From NCBI GenBank assembly GCA_947173945.1, contig CAMWGV010000027.1:1-39147 (forward strand): DNA of 39,147 nt, in the 5' to 3' direction. The position numbers and the translations under genes were made by a program. Positions 8,862 to 18,259 of this stretch are shown here, piece after piece. Source of the DNA: an uncultured Lachnospiraceae bacterium. Lineage in GTDB: Bacteria; Bacillota; Clostridia; Lachnospirales; Lachnospiraceae. Under the pieces are notes generated by a model, which was not told where the DNA came from, did not search any database, and worked only from the letters and a program-made list of their open reading frames with translations. Within the stretch, counting starts at the first letter, position 1; each line of letters opens with the position of its first letter.

Positions 8862-10826
8862 ATGAACAGCCTGATAAAAACAATTAGGGGGAGAATTACA
8901 TTTCAGACAGCATTATTTTTGGTTTTAACAATTGTAATATGTGAGGTTGTAAGTGTTAATTCATTGAAAAACAATATGACATCACAGGCAGAGGACTTTG
9001 TTAAAGCACAGGCAGAAAGTAATGCTGATGTTGTTGATGAATGGCTTACCGAGCAGGGAAATATAGTACATACATTGCGAAATGCTGTTGCATATATGAA
9101 TAACAAGGATACGGAATTTATTATGGATTATCTGGAAGCGAATTTAAAGGATAACCAGTACGCTCTTATGTACTATGTATGTTTTGGTTATGATGGAGGA
9201 GTATTTCCTGCTGACCATTCAACACTTGATCTTGACCCTACAACAAGAGGTTGGTGGATACAGGCGATTGAGGAGAATGGGCTTATATATACAGCTCCAT
9301 ATAAAGATTTTGCCAGTGGACAAATGATTGTAAGTATTGCAGAGCCACTTATTATTGATGGAGAGCAGGCAGTACTTTTGGCAGATATAACAATAGATAC
9401 ATTGACAGAGCTTGTCAATAATGTTGGAAGTAGCGATGATATACAGGGTTTTTTGCTGGATGCGGATGGAAATGTAATTTCACATGAAAATGAAGCGTTT
9501 CTTCCAAATGAGGATGGAAATACAGTTCTTTCGGATGCTTTAGGAGTAAATATAGAAAGTGTATCAGAAATTACGGATTATGACGGCAGCCGTAAGCTAA
9601 TAAATACAGCAACGATTAAAGCTACAGGATGGACATTTGGTGTTTTGGAATTTAAAGACGTGATATCAAGACGTTTAATAAGAAATATTATAGTTGTTAC
9701 GATTGTGGGAATCATAGTACTTTGTGTAGTTCTGGTACTTCTTTCCGGTACTGTAAAGACAACCTTTAAACCTATAGATACACTGAAAGCTTTTATAAGA
9801 GAAAAAGTAATAGGAGAGGAAAAATGTGTAGCTCAAAAGGATGAGGTGGAGGAAATCAAGTATCTGATCAGTGAGCTTGAGGATCAATTTATAGGTATTA
9901 TACGACAGACAAAGGGTGAATCATACACGATTCATACAAAGATGAAAAGTGCAAGTGAAAAGGTAGGAACCATAAGTGATAATATTATGGACATAAGCGC
10001 TGCAATGGAACAGACCGGTGCAAATGTGGATACACAGACAGAAAGTATAAAAAATATTGATGATACTTGCACGTTAGCAGTAGAAGCAATAGGTAGATTT
10101 GAGCGCACAGCACGGGATATGACAGCCCGTTCTACAGAGGTTATTGATCGAGCAGATAAGCTTGTACCGGAGCTTATACAAAGGAAAGAAAATGCCTTAG
10201 ATGTTGTAAATGACAGTAGGGAAAGATTGCAGTCTGCAATTGAGGACACAAAGGTTATACAACAGATTACAGAGGTTTCTGCCGCTATTCAGGGAATAGC
10301 AGCACAGACAAATCTTCTTGCACTTAATGCTTCTATTGAAGCGGCAAGGGCAGGAGAGGCAGGAAAGGGCTTTGCGGTTGTAGCAGAAGAAATAAAGATG
10401 CTGAGTGAAAGCACTGCAAAAGAAATTGGCAAGGTAAATGAGCTTACATCAAAGGTATTAGAAAGTGTAAGCGAGCTTTCAAAAGAAAGCGACAATATTT
10501 TGGTGTTTATTGATGGTACTGTTCTTAAGGATTATGATAAATTTGAGTCTATGGCACAAAGCTATAGGCAGGATGCAGACTATTATGTTGGAATGAGCGA
10601 TGAGGTCGGCAACAGTGCAAAGGATTTAAGTTCATTTACACAAAATATAAAATCTACATTGACCGCTATCAGAATCGCACAGGATGATTTGTCTCAGGCA
10701 ATGGAGCATGTAAATCAGAATTTACAGAATATCACATATTCCAGTGAGAATATGTCGGAAGAGACAGAGGATGTTTTGAATAGTATTGGAACCTTACAAA
10801 GAACAATGGATAATTTCCGTGTTTAA
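8862..10826 (+). CDS. Methyl-accepting chemotaxis protein with dCache sensor
   Basis: The 654-aa transducer has TM1 (about 15-35), an extracytoplasmic double-Cache domain (about 40-270), TM2 (274-297) and a long cytoplasmic coiled coil. The strongly conserved signalling hairpin is at about 470-514 ([20 protein letters not shown]), where CheA and CheW bind. The sensor has RGWW at 129-132, PYKD at 146-149 and Asp175, close to the amino-acid-binding dCache motif but with Trp where Tyr is usual at 132. Amines or amino acids are therefore possible ligands (inference). The HAMP region after TM2 is degenerate, and no C-terminal CheR pentapeptide is present. The secreted lysozyme gene starts 26 bases downstream, suggesting one transcript. 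Confidence 0.93.
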   Translation: MNSLIKTIRGRITFQTALFLVLTIVICEVVSVNSLKNNMTSQAEDFVKAQAESNADVVDEWLTEQGNIVHTLRNAVAYMNNKDTEFIMDYLEANLKDNQYALMYYVCFGYDGGVFPADHSTLDLDPTTRGWWIQAIEENGLIYTAPYKDFASGQMIVSIAEPLIIDGEQAVLLADITIDTLTELVNNVGSSDDIQGFLLDADGNVISHENEAFLPNEDGNTVLSDALGVNIESVSEITDYDGSRKLINTATIKATGWTFGVLEFKDVISRRLIRNIIVVTIVGIIVLCVVLVLLSGTVKTTFKPIDTLKAFIREKVIGEEKCVAQKDEVEEIKYLISELEDQFIGIIRQTKGESYTIHTKMKSASEKVGTISDNIMDISAAMEQTGANVDTQTESIKNIDDTCTLAVEAIGRFERTARDMTARSTEVIDRADKLVPELIQRKENALDVVNDSRERLQSAIEDTKVIQQITEVSAAIQGIAAQTNLLALNASIEAARAGEAGKGFAVVAEEIKMLSESTAKEIGKVNELTSKVLESVSELSKESDNILVFIDGTVLKDYDKFESMAQSYRQDADYYVGMSDEVGNSAKDLSSFTQNIKSTLTAIRIAQDDLSQAMEHVNQNLQNITYSSENMSEETEDVLNSIGTLQRTMDNFRV

Positions 10827-10851
10827 GGTTACCGTGGATAAGGGAGACTAT

Positions 10852-13800
10852 ATGATTAAATTTAAAAAGATTGTTGGAGCCATAGTAACTGCAGCTATTG
10901 TGCTGGGTTCTTTTGGGATGGCAGATGTGGGAGTGTGCCATGCTATGTCTGATGGAGGAGATACTGCAATAGCAACGGACAGTGATGCCACTTCTTATAT
11001 AGATGAAGAAGCAGTTGCCACAGAGGAAGCTGCCGTTGAGAATGAAAGTGTAACTCAGTCTGTAAGTCCTGATGCTAACATTATATATTATGTTGTGTTT
11101 GATGGAAATGGTGCAACGGATGGCGACATGGCCAGACAGAAGTTTACATATGGGAAAAAAGCTAAGCTGGTAGAAAATGAATTTTATAAAGAGGGGTATT
11201 CATTTACCGGTTGGAATACAAAAGCAGACGGAAGCGGAAAAACCTATGAAGATAACAGTGCAGTAAAAAATCTTACAGATAAGAACAAAGGGAAAGTTAA
11301 ATTATATGCACAGTGGAAGAAAACAAAATATAAGATAGTATACAATCTTGATGGTGGACAAAATAATAGTGAGAATCCATCCTATTACTACATTACGAGT
11401 AAGAGAATAATTCTTGCTGACCCGGTGAAAAAGGGCTATACGTTTGAGGGTTGGTATAAGGACAAAAGTTTAACAAAAAAAGTTACAAGAATAAACAGTG
11501 GCAGTACAGGAAAAAAAATCTTTTATGCAAAATGGACACCAAATAAGTTTTATGTGAGATTTAACGGAAACGGAAGTACCGATGGTTCCATGAAGAAGAT
11601 TTCTTTCACATATGGCAAATATAAAAAACTTCCAGCTAATTCTTTTACAAGAAAAGGTTATAAGTTTGTGGGATGGAATACAAAGGCAGACGGGTCGGGA
11701 AAGTCCTACACAGATGGTAAAAATGTAAGAAACCTTGCTACTGTAAATGGGGAAACGAAAATTCTTTATGCACAGTGGAAAAGGGTAAAATACAAGATTG
11801 TGTATGAGCTTGACGGTGGAAAAAATAACAGTAAAAATCCATCTTATTATTATATAACGAGTAAAAGGATAACTCTTGCTGAACCAACAAAAACAGGTTA
11901 TACATTTAATGGCTGGTACAGAGATAAAAAGCTTACAAAACAGGCTGCAAAAATAAACAGTGGCAGCACTGGAAACAGGACCTTCTATGCAAAATGGACA
12001 CCAAATAAATACTATGTGAAGTTTGACTTAAACGGCAGTAAGAGTACTGCAATGAAAAGGAAGGGCTATACATACAGTAAATATTATATATTGCCGAAGT
12101 GCACGTATACAAGGAAGGGCTATAAATTTAATGGCTGGAACACAAAGGCTGATGGTTCGGGAAAAGCATATGCTGATGGTGCAAAGGTTAAAAATCTTTA
12201 TAGCAAGCATAAGGGAACAAGGGTGCTGTATGCACAGTGGAAGCCAATAAGATACACAATTACATACAAGCTTAACGGCGGAAAAAGTGCTACGGGTGCA
12301 GCCGATCATTATTATACAAACAAAGCGGTTACACTTAAGGAACCGACAAGAAGTGGTTATACTTTTGCAGGCTGGTACAAGGAATCTACATGGAAAACCA
12401 AGGTTACTAAGATAAGCGTAGGCCAGACAGGAAATAAAACCTTCTATGCAAAATGGACGCCAAATAAGTTCACATATACCTTTGATGGTAACGGAAGTAC
12501 AAGTGGCTCCATGAAGACGTACACTGCAAGTGTTGTTGGAACGACATATGATATAGCAAATTCCAAGGATTATTTAAATGCCATTGATGTTTCCTCGTGG
12601 CAAAAAAATATAAACTGGAATTCGGTTAAGAATAAAGTAGATGCGGTTATTTTAAGGTGTGGCTACGGAATGGACTACACCTATCAGGATGACTATGAAT
12701 TTGTGAGAAATGCTACTGAGTGTGAGCGGCTTGGAATTCCATATGGAGTTTATTTATATTCTTATGCCACAAATGATAGCAGGGCAAAGAGTGAGGCGGC
12801 ACACATTTTAAGACTTCTTAAGGGAAGGAAGGTTTCGCTTCCTGTATATCTTGACTGTGAGGAGCCGGGAACGGAAGGCTATGCGGCTAGGGCATGTGAG
12901 GTTATCGGCAACATAATACAAAATGCAGGATACATGTTTGGAGTGTATGCTAATACTACATGGTGGAATCGTTATCTTCCGACAGTAACGGGGTACACAA
13001 GATGGGTTGCCCAGTATTACAACATATGTCAATACGGCGGAAAACATGATATATGGCAGTATTCCTCATCGGGATCTGTTGCAGGTATCATAGGCAACGT
13101 TGATATGAATTATATGTATACGAATTTCCAGCAGGCTGATGTGGCAACCTATACGCTTCCTGAAAATGAGTATAAGAGAAAAGGATACACATTTACAGGT
13201 TGGAATTCAAAGGCAGATGGAAGTGGAAAGTCCTATGCAGATGAGGCAAGTATAAAGGCTTCCGCAAAGAAGAACGGACAGGTTACTCTTTATGCACAGT
13301 GGACACCTACCATATATACGATAAGCTACGTTTTGGACGGAGGAAAAAACAGCTCGGCAAATCCGTCAAACTATACGATTGAGTCACAAACTATTACGCT
13401 TAATGCACCGAAAAAAACAGGATATACATTTGTCGGATGGTTTAGTGATGCGGCATACAAGAAGGCAGCTTCCGGTATAAATTCAGGAAGTACCGGCAAC
13501 AAGACCTTTTATGCAAAATGGATAGGTAATGTTTACAGCATAAGATTTGATGGAAACGGATGTACAAGCGGAAGTATGGCTGACCAGAGTTTCCGATATG
13601 GCAACAATGCAAAGAAATTAAGAGCAAATTCTTATAAGAGAGCTGGCTATGATTTTGCAGGCTGGAATACATCTGCAAATGGAAAGGGGACAGCTATTGC
13701 TGATACAGGACTTGTGGGAGTCGGAGATGATGCAACAGCACATCTTTCCAAAAATCAGGATGCTGTTGTAGTGCTGTATGCCCAGTGGACTGTACATGAA

Positions 13801-14109
13801 TACAAAATAACATATGTATTAAATGGCGGAACTAACAATGCGAAAAATCCGGAAAGCTATAATGTAGAGACTAGCTTTAAGATTTATGCTCCAAAGAGAG
13901 AGGGATATGATTTTGCGGGTTGGTACATTGATGCAGATTTGAAAACAGAGTTTTCTACGGATACTATCGCTGATAAGCCAAAGAACATTAAGCTTTATGC
14001 TAAGTGGGAAAGTAATGTTGTTGAGGCAAATGAAGCAGCAGAAGAAAATGAGGTTGAAAACAATACTTCAGACACGGATATTTTAACAGAACAGGAAACT
14101 GATAAGTAA
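10852..14109 (+). CDS. Large secreted lysozyme: GH25 domain nested in InlB-type repeats
   Basis: I choose ATG 10852 (1085 aa), preceded by AGGGAGA and followed by a signal peptide (IKFKKIVGAIVTAAIVLG); an upstream in-frame ATG lies inside the receptor gene. From about residue 77 there are ten Listeria-Bacteroides (InlB B / Flg_new) repeats of two alternating kinds: A units with GW-N-T-KADGSGK ending LYAQW, and B units starting Y-x-LDGG and ending FYAKW. The fourth A unit is split: its first strands end near residue 570, a complete GH25 muramidase (about 574-762) follows, and the unit resumes with TLPENEYKRKGYTFTGW. The GH25 domain keeps the DVSSWQ start and the acidic YLDCEE strand, so it should cut peptidoglycan. 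No LPXTG signal. Probably surface-associated. Confidence 0.88.
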   Translation: MIKFKKIVGAIVTAAIVLGSFGMADVGVCHAMSDGGDTAIATDSDATSYIDEEAVATEEAAVENESVTQSVSPDANIIYYVVFDGNGATDGDMARQKFTYGKKAKLVENEFYKEGYSFTGWNTKADGSGKTYEDNSAVKNLTDKNKGKVKLYAQWKKTKYKIVYNLDGGQNNSENPSYYYITSKRIILADPVKKGYTFEGWYKDKSLTKKVTRINSGSTGKKIFYAKWTPNKFYVRFNGNGSTDGSMKKISFTYGKYKKLPANSFTRKGYKFVGWNTKADGSGKSYTDGKNVRNLATVNGETKILYAQWKRVKYKIVYELDGGKNNSKNPSYYYITSKRITLAEPTKTGYTFNGWYRDKKLTKQAAKINSGSTGNRTFYAKWTPNKYYVKFDLNGSKSTAMKRKGYTYSKYYILPKCTYTRKGYKFNGWNTKADGSGKAYADGAKVKNLYSKHKGTRVLYAQWKPIRYTITYKLNGGKSATGAADHYYTNKAVTLKEPTRSGYTFAGWYKESTWKTKVTKISVGQTGNKTFYAKWTPNKFTYTFDGNGSTSGSMKTYTASVVGTTYDIANSKDYLNAIDVSSWQKNINWNSVKNKVDAVILRCGYGMDYTYQDDYEFVRNATECERLGIPYGVYLYSYATNDSRAKSEAAHILRLLKGRKVSLPVYLDCEEPGTEGYAARACEVIGNIIQNAGYMFGVYANTTWWNRYLPTVTGYTRWVAQYYNICQYGGKHDIWQYSSSGSVAGIIGNVDMNYMYTNFQQADVATYTLPENEYKRKGYTFTGWNSKADGSGKSYADEASIKASAKKNGQVTLYAQWTPTIYTISYVLDGGKNSSANPSNYTIESQTITLNAPKKTGYTFVGWFSDAAYKKAASGINSGSTGNKTFYAKWIGNVYSIRFDGNGCTSGSMADQSFRYGNNAKKLRANSYKRAGYDFAGWNTSANGKGTAIADTGLVGVGDDATAHLSKNQDAVVVLYAQWTVHEYKITYVLNGGTNNAKNPESYNVETSFKIYAPKREGYDFAGWYIDADLKTEFSTDTIADKPKNIKLYAKWESNVVEANEAAEENEVENNTSDTDILTEQETDK

Positions 14110-14145
14110 GAACAGATAGGTTAAAATACAAATATTGACAGGTGA

Positions 14146-14182
14146 AAATTGGACCGGTGCAGAATATGTACCGGTCCAATTT
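14146..14182. terminator. Hairpin between the lysozyme and glycosylase genes
   Basis: A perfect 13 bp stem, AAATTGGACCGGT at 14146-14158 paired with 14170-14182, around an 11-base loop. On the plus strand it is followed by TTAAAAAACAG rather than a T run; T residues come only at 14193-14197. It may be a weak terminator or a transcript-end processing hairpin. Confidence 0.45.
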
Positions 14183-14226
14183 AAAAAACAGCTTTTTTGG
14201 ATGAATATTTGAGGAGCTTAGTGAAT

Positions 14227-15123
14227 ATGCATATATATTGCAGAGATAATGATTTGATACTTGAGGATATAATGGATTTTGATATTGAAGACACGATGGA
14301 ATGCGGGCAGTGCTTCCACTTTACAAGACTTGCACCGAAAGAGTATGAGCTTGTTGCATATGGTAAATATTTACATATAAGGCAGTGTAAGGATAGTGAA
14401 CTGTCAAAGCCGGGAAGTTTTATTTTATATGATACATCAATGGATGACTTTAATCTTGTCTGGAGAAACTACTTTGATTTGGATACAGATTATGGCGCAA
14501 TTAAGAAATGTATAATTAATGCTGACGAACGCCTCAAGGATGTAATTGCAAATCATAGTGGAATAAGAATATTAAGACAGGATTTTTTTGAAACACTTAT
14601 ATCCTTTATTATTTCTCAAAACAAACAGATACCTCACATTAAGCAGATTGTTCACATGTTATCTGAAAAATATGGGGAAGAAATCATACTGAATGACGGA
14701 AGAAGAGTGCATGCTTTTCCAACAGTAGATAAACTAAATATGGTCAGTGAGGATGAGCTTAGAGAATGCAAGGTTGGATTCAGGGCTCCATATATAAGAC
14801 AAGCTGTCCAAATGATATACAATGGTGAAATAGACAGGGAACTGCTTTGTACCTTAAACTTTAATGATGCAAGGCTTCTTCTCATGGAAATAAAGGGAGT
14901 GGGAGAAAAGGTTGCGAATTGTGTATTGTTGTTTGGACTTGGATTTACAGCAGCCTTTCCTGTTGATGTCTGGATGAAAAGAATTATGGAGGATATGTAT
15001 TTTCATAAGGATACAAAGAAGGATGTTATAGAGAAGTTTGCGTGTGAGCTTTACGGCAATCATGCAGGATATGCACAGCAGTATTTGTTTACATATGGAC
15101 GTGAGATTGGATTAGGAAAGTAA
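14227..15123 (+). CDS. ogg: 8-oxoguanine DNA glycosylase/AP lyase, OGG1 family
   Basis: The 298-aa product removes oxidised guanine from DNA and cuts the abasic site. It has an N-terminal OGG-type domain (MECGQCFHF, with the Cys-Gly-Gln-Cys-Phe core) and a HhH-GPD domain. The helix-hairpin-helix is IKGVGEKVANCVLLF with the catalytic lysine at 228; the catalytic aspartate is Asp247 in FPVDVWMKRI. The 19-residue spacing equals that of human OGG1 (Lys249, Asp268). GAGGAG at 14211-14216 favours ATG 14227; an in-frame TTG at 14197 and GTG at 14221 are less likely. It lies alone between the lysozyme gene and groESL. Confidence 0.9.
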   Translation: MHIYCRDNDLILEDIMDFDIEDTMECGQCFHFTRLAPKEYELVAYGKYLHIRQCKDSELSKPGSFILYDTSMDDFNLVWRNYFDLDTDYGAIKKCIINADERLKDVIANHSGIRILRQDFFETLISFIISQNKQIPHIKQIVHMLSEKYGEEIILNDGRRVHAFPTVDKLNMVSEDELRECKVGFRAPYIRQAVQMIYNGEIDRELLCTLNFNDARLLLMEIKGVGEKVANCVLLFGLGFTAAFPVDVWMKRIMEDMYFHKDTKKDVIEKFACELYGNHAGYAQQYLFTYGREIGLGK

Positions 15124-15157
15124 AATGTGTCTATTTTGTAAAATTTAAATTTAGGGG

Positions 15158-15185
15158 TTGATTTTTTCCATAAATGGATTAAAAT
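15158..15185 (+). promoter_or_regulatory. Probable groESL promoter
   Basis: TTGATT at 15158-15163 and TAAAAT at 15180-15185 are separated by 16 bases, and the CIRCE operator begins 10 bases after the -10. This arrangement puts the repressor site over the expected transcription start. Confidence 0.6.
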
Positions 15186-15195
15186 AGTATTTATG

Positions 15196-15222
15196 TTAGC
15201 ACTCAAAAGAAGTGAGTGCTAA
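15196..15222 (+). promoter_or_regulatory. CIRCE operator for groESL
   Basis: A perfect consensus inverted repeat: TTAGCACTC at 15196-15204, nine-base spacer, GAGTGCTAA at 15214-15222. CIRCE is bound by HrcA, which is encoded at 32018-33061 in this same window, so heat-shock control of groESL is expected. Confidence 0.98.
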
Positions 15223-15254
15223 AAACAGAATATAATTATTAGGAGGAATTTAGG

Positions 15255-15539
15255 ATGAAGCTATTACCATTAGGAGACAGAGTTGTATTAAAGCAGTCAG
15301 TTGCAGAGGAAACTACAAAGTCAGGTATTGTACTTCCATCACAGGCAAAGGAAAAACCACAGTATGCCGAGGTTGTTGAAGTAGGCCCTGGAGCAATTGT
15401 TGATGGAGAAAAGATTCCTATGGAAGTTAAGGTAGGAGATAAGGTTATATATTCAAGATATGCAGGAACTGAGGTTAAGCTTGGAGAGGATGAGTATATA
15501 ATCGTGAAGCAGGCTGATATTCTTGCAGTTGTTGAATAG
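15255..15539 (+). CDS. groES: Co-chaperonin GroES (10 kDa)
   Basis: The 94-aa product is the lid of the GroEL folding chamber. The N-terminal [13 protein letters not shown] and the mobile-loop region ([18 protein letters not shown]) are typical, and the length is standard. AGGAGGA at 15241-15247 is seven bases before the ATG. The gene follows a CIRCE site and is 58 bases upstream of groEL, the classic bicistronic arrangement. Cytoplasmic heptamer. Confidence 0.98.
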   Translation: MKLLPLGDRVVLKQSVAEETTKSGIVLPSQAKEKPQYAEVVEVGPGAIVDGEKIPMEVKVGDKVIYSRYAGTEVKLGEDEYIIVKQADILAVVE

Positions 15540-15576
15540 TATGTGAGCATATATACTACGGTGTTAGAAATTATAA

Positions 15577-17229
<1,653 letters not shown>

Positions 17230-17271
17230 AATCCGGCACAGCCCACGCAATAAAAAATGCCTTTACGAATT

Positions 17272-17315
17272 AAGTGCTCCACGTCAACTTTCGGTTGATG
17301 TGGAGTGCTTTTTTG
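17272..17315 (+). terminator. Intrinsic terminator after groESL
   Basis: A 17-pair stem (17272-17288 with 17294-17310, including three G-U pairs) closed by the 5-base loop TTTCG; the T run extends to 17314. It ends the groESL transcript before the thioesterase gene. Confidence 0.9.
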
Positions 17316-17372
17316 ATTATAATTAAGAACGTATAACAAAAAATAGAAAGCTTATTTTGGGAGTGGCAGTAT

Positions 17373-18092
17373 ATGTATATATATAATAAGAAAATCTTAT
17401 ATTCAGATATAGACGAGAAATCAAATATGTCCGTAGAAGGAATTATGAATGCAATGCAGGATTGTATTAATATAAATTCGGAGTCTATTGGTAAGGGCGT
17501 GGACTATATGAAAAAAACAAAAAGGGCTTGGTTTGCAATAGGTTGGAACATATATATCAAAAGATACCCTGCACTTTTTGAAAATATTGTTGTTAAGACA
17601 TGGCCATATGGCTTTTCTTCATCAATGGGATATAGAAATGTGGTTATAACGGACAGTGATGGAGAGGATATTGTGTGTGCCGATTCTGTCTGGAGTCTTG
17701 TCGATACAAATTCCGGCAAACCGATAAGGATTGAGGAATGTGATACGAAGGGGTATGATATTGAGGAACGGTATCAAATGGAGGAGCTTAGCAGAAAAAT
17801 CAAGCTGCCGGCTGAATTTGAGGATATGGAACTATTGCCTGTCAGAAAGGCGTATATTGACTTCAATGGTCATATGGGCAATGCAAAATACATTCAGATT
17901 GCCAATGAATATGTTCCGTCAGATGCACATGTAAAAAGGATAAGAGTGGAATATAAAAGTCAGTCAAGATATGGAGAAAAGCTGCTTTTGTCAACAGCAT
18001 GTGAGGAAACGGATTCGGGACAAAGATTTATTGTTAAGATAACGGGGCAGGAGAAGCAGGATATAAAATCTGTGGTGGAGTTTAAATTATGA
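17373..18092 (+). CDS. Acyl-ACP thioesterase (FatA/FatB-like)
   Basis: The 239-aa product releases fatty acids from acyl carrier protein. It consists of two hot-dog domains. The N-terminal one begins MYIYNKKILYSDIDEKSNMS and carries the long helix ending in AWFAIGWN. The second has YIDFNGHMGNAKYIQIANEYVP, holding the Asp-Asn-His set (D-x-N-x-H) expected for the active site of plant-type and gut-Clostridia acyl-ACP thioesterases. Cytoplasmic. GGGAG at 17359-17363 supports ATG 17373. It is a stand-alone gene between the groESL terminator and the M16C peptidase. Chain-length preference cannot be read from sequence. Confidence 0.85.
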   Translation: MYIYNKKILYSDIDEKSNMSVEGIMNAMQDCININSESIGKGVDYMKKTKRAWFAIGWNIYIKRYPALFENIVVKTWPYGFSSSMGYRNVVITDSDGEDIVCADSVWSLVDTNSGKPIRIEECDTKGYDIEERYQMEELSRKIKLPAEFEDMELLPVRKAYIDFNGHMGNAKYIQIANEYVPSDAHVKRIRVEYKSQSRYGEKLLLSTACEETDSGQRFIVKITGQEKQDIKSVVEFKL

Positions 18093-18172
18093 AAATGTAT
18101 CTGTAACTGCTCAAAGTCGGCACAGCTTTTTTCATGAGGGATAAGAAACGGGAATTAGCCGGGGCAAAAAAG

Positions 18173-18181
18173 TGGTATAAT
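18173..18181 (+). promoter_or_regulatory. Extended -10 promoter before the M16C-era-recO genes
   Basis: TGGTATAAT is an extended -10 (TG one base before TATAAT) 79 bases ahead of the peptidase start. No clear -35 is present, as is usual for extended -10 promoters. It probably drives the peptidase, era and recO genes. Confidence 0.5.
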
Positions 18182-18259
18182 ATATATATTTTACTTGTAA
18201 CAAAAGCAGGGTGGAGACTCTGAAAAAATAAAATTAAAACAGAATTGGAGGTATGTATT

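Noticed and set aside
11080-14010. DNA direct repeats in the lysozyme gene as a mobile or CRISPR-like array
   Set aside because: They are coding repeats of the InlB-type domain, with in-frame variation and no uniform spacer structure.
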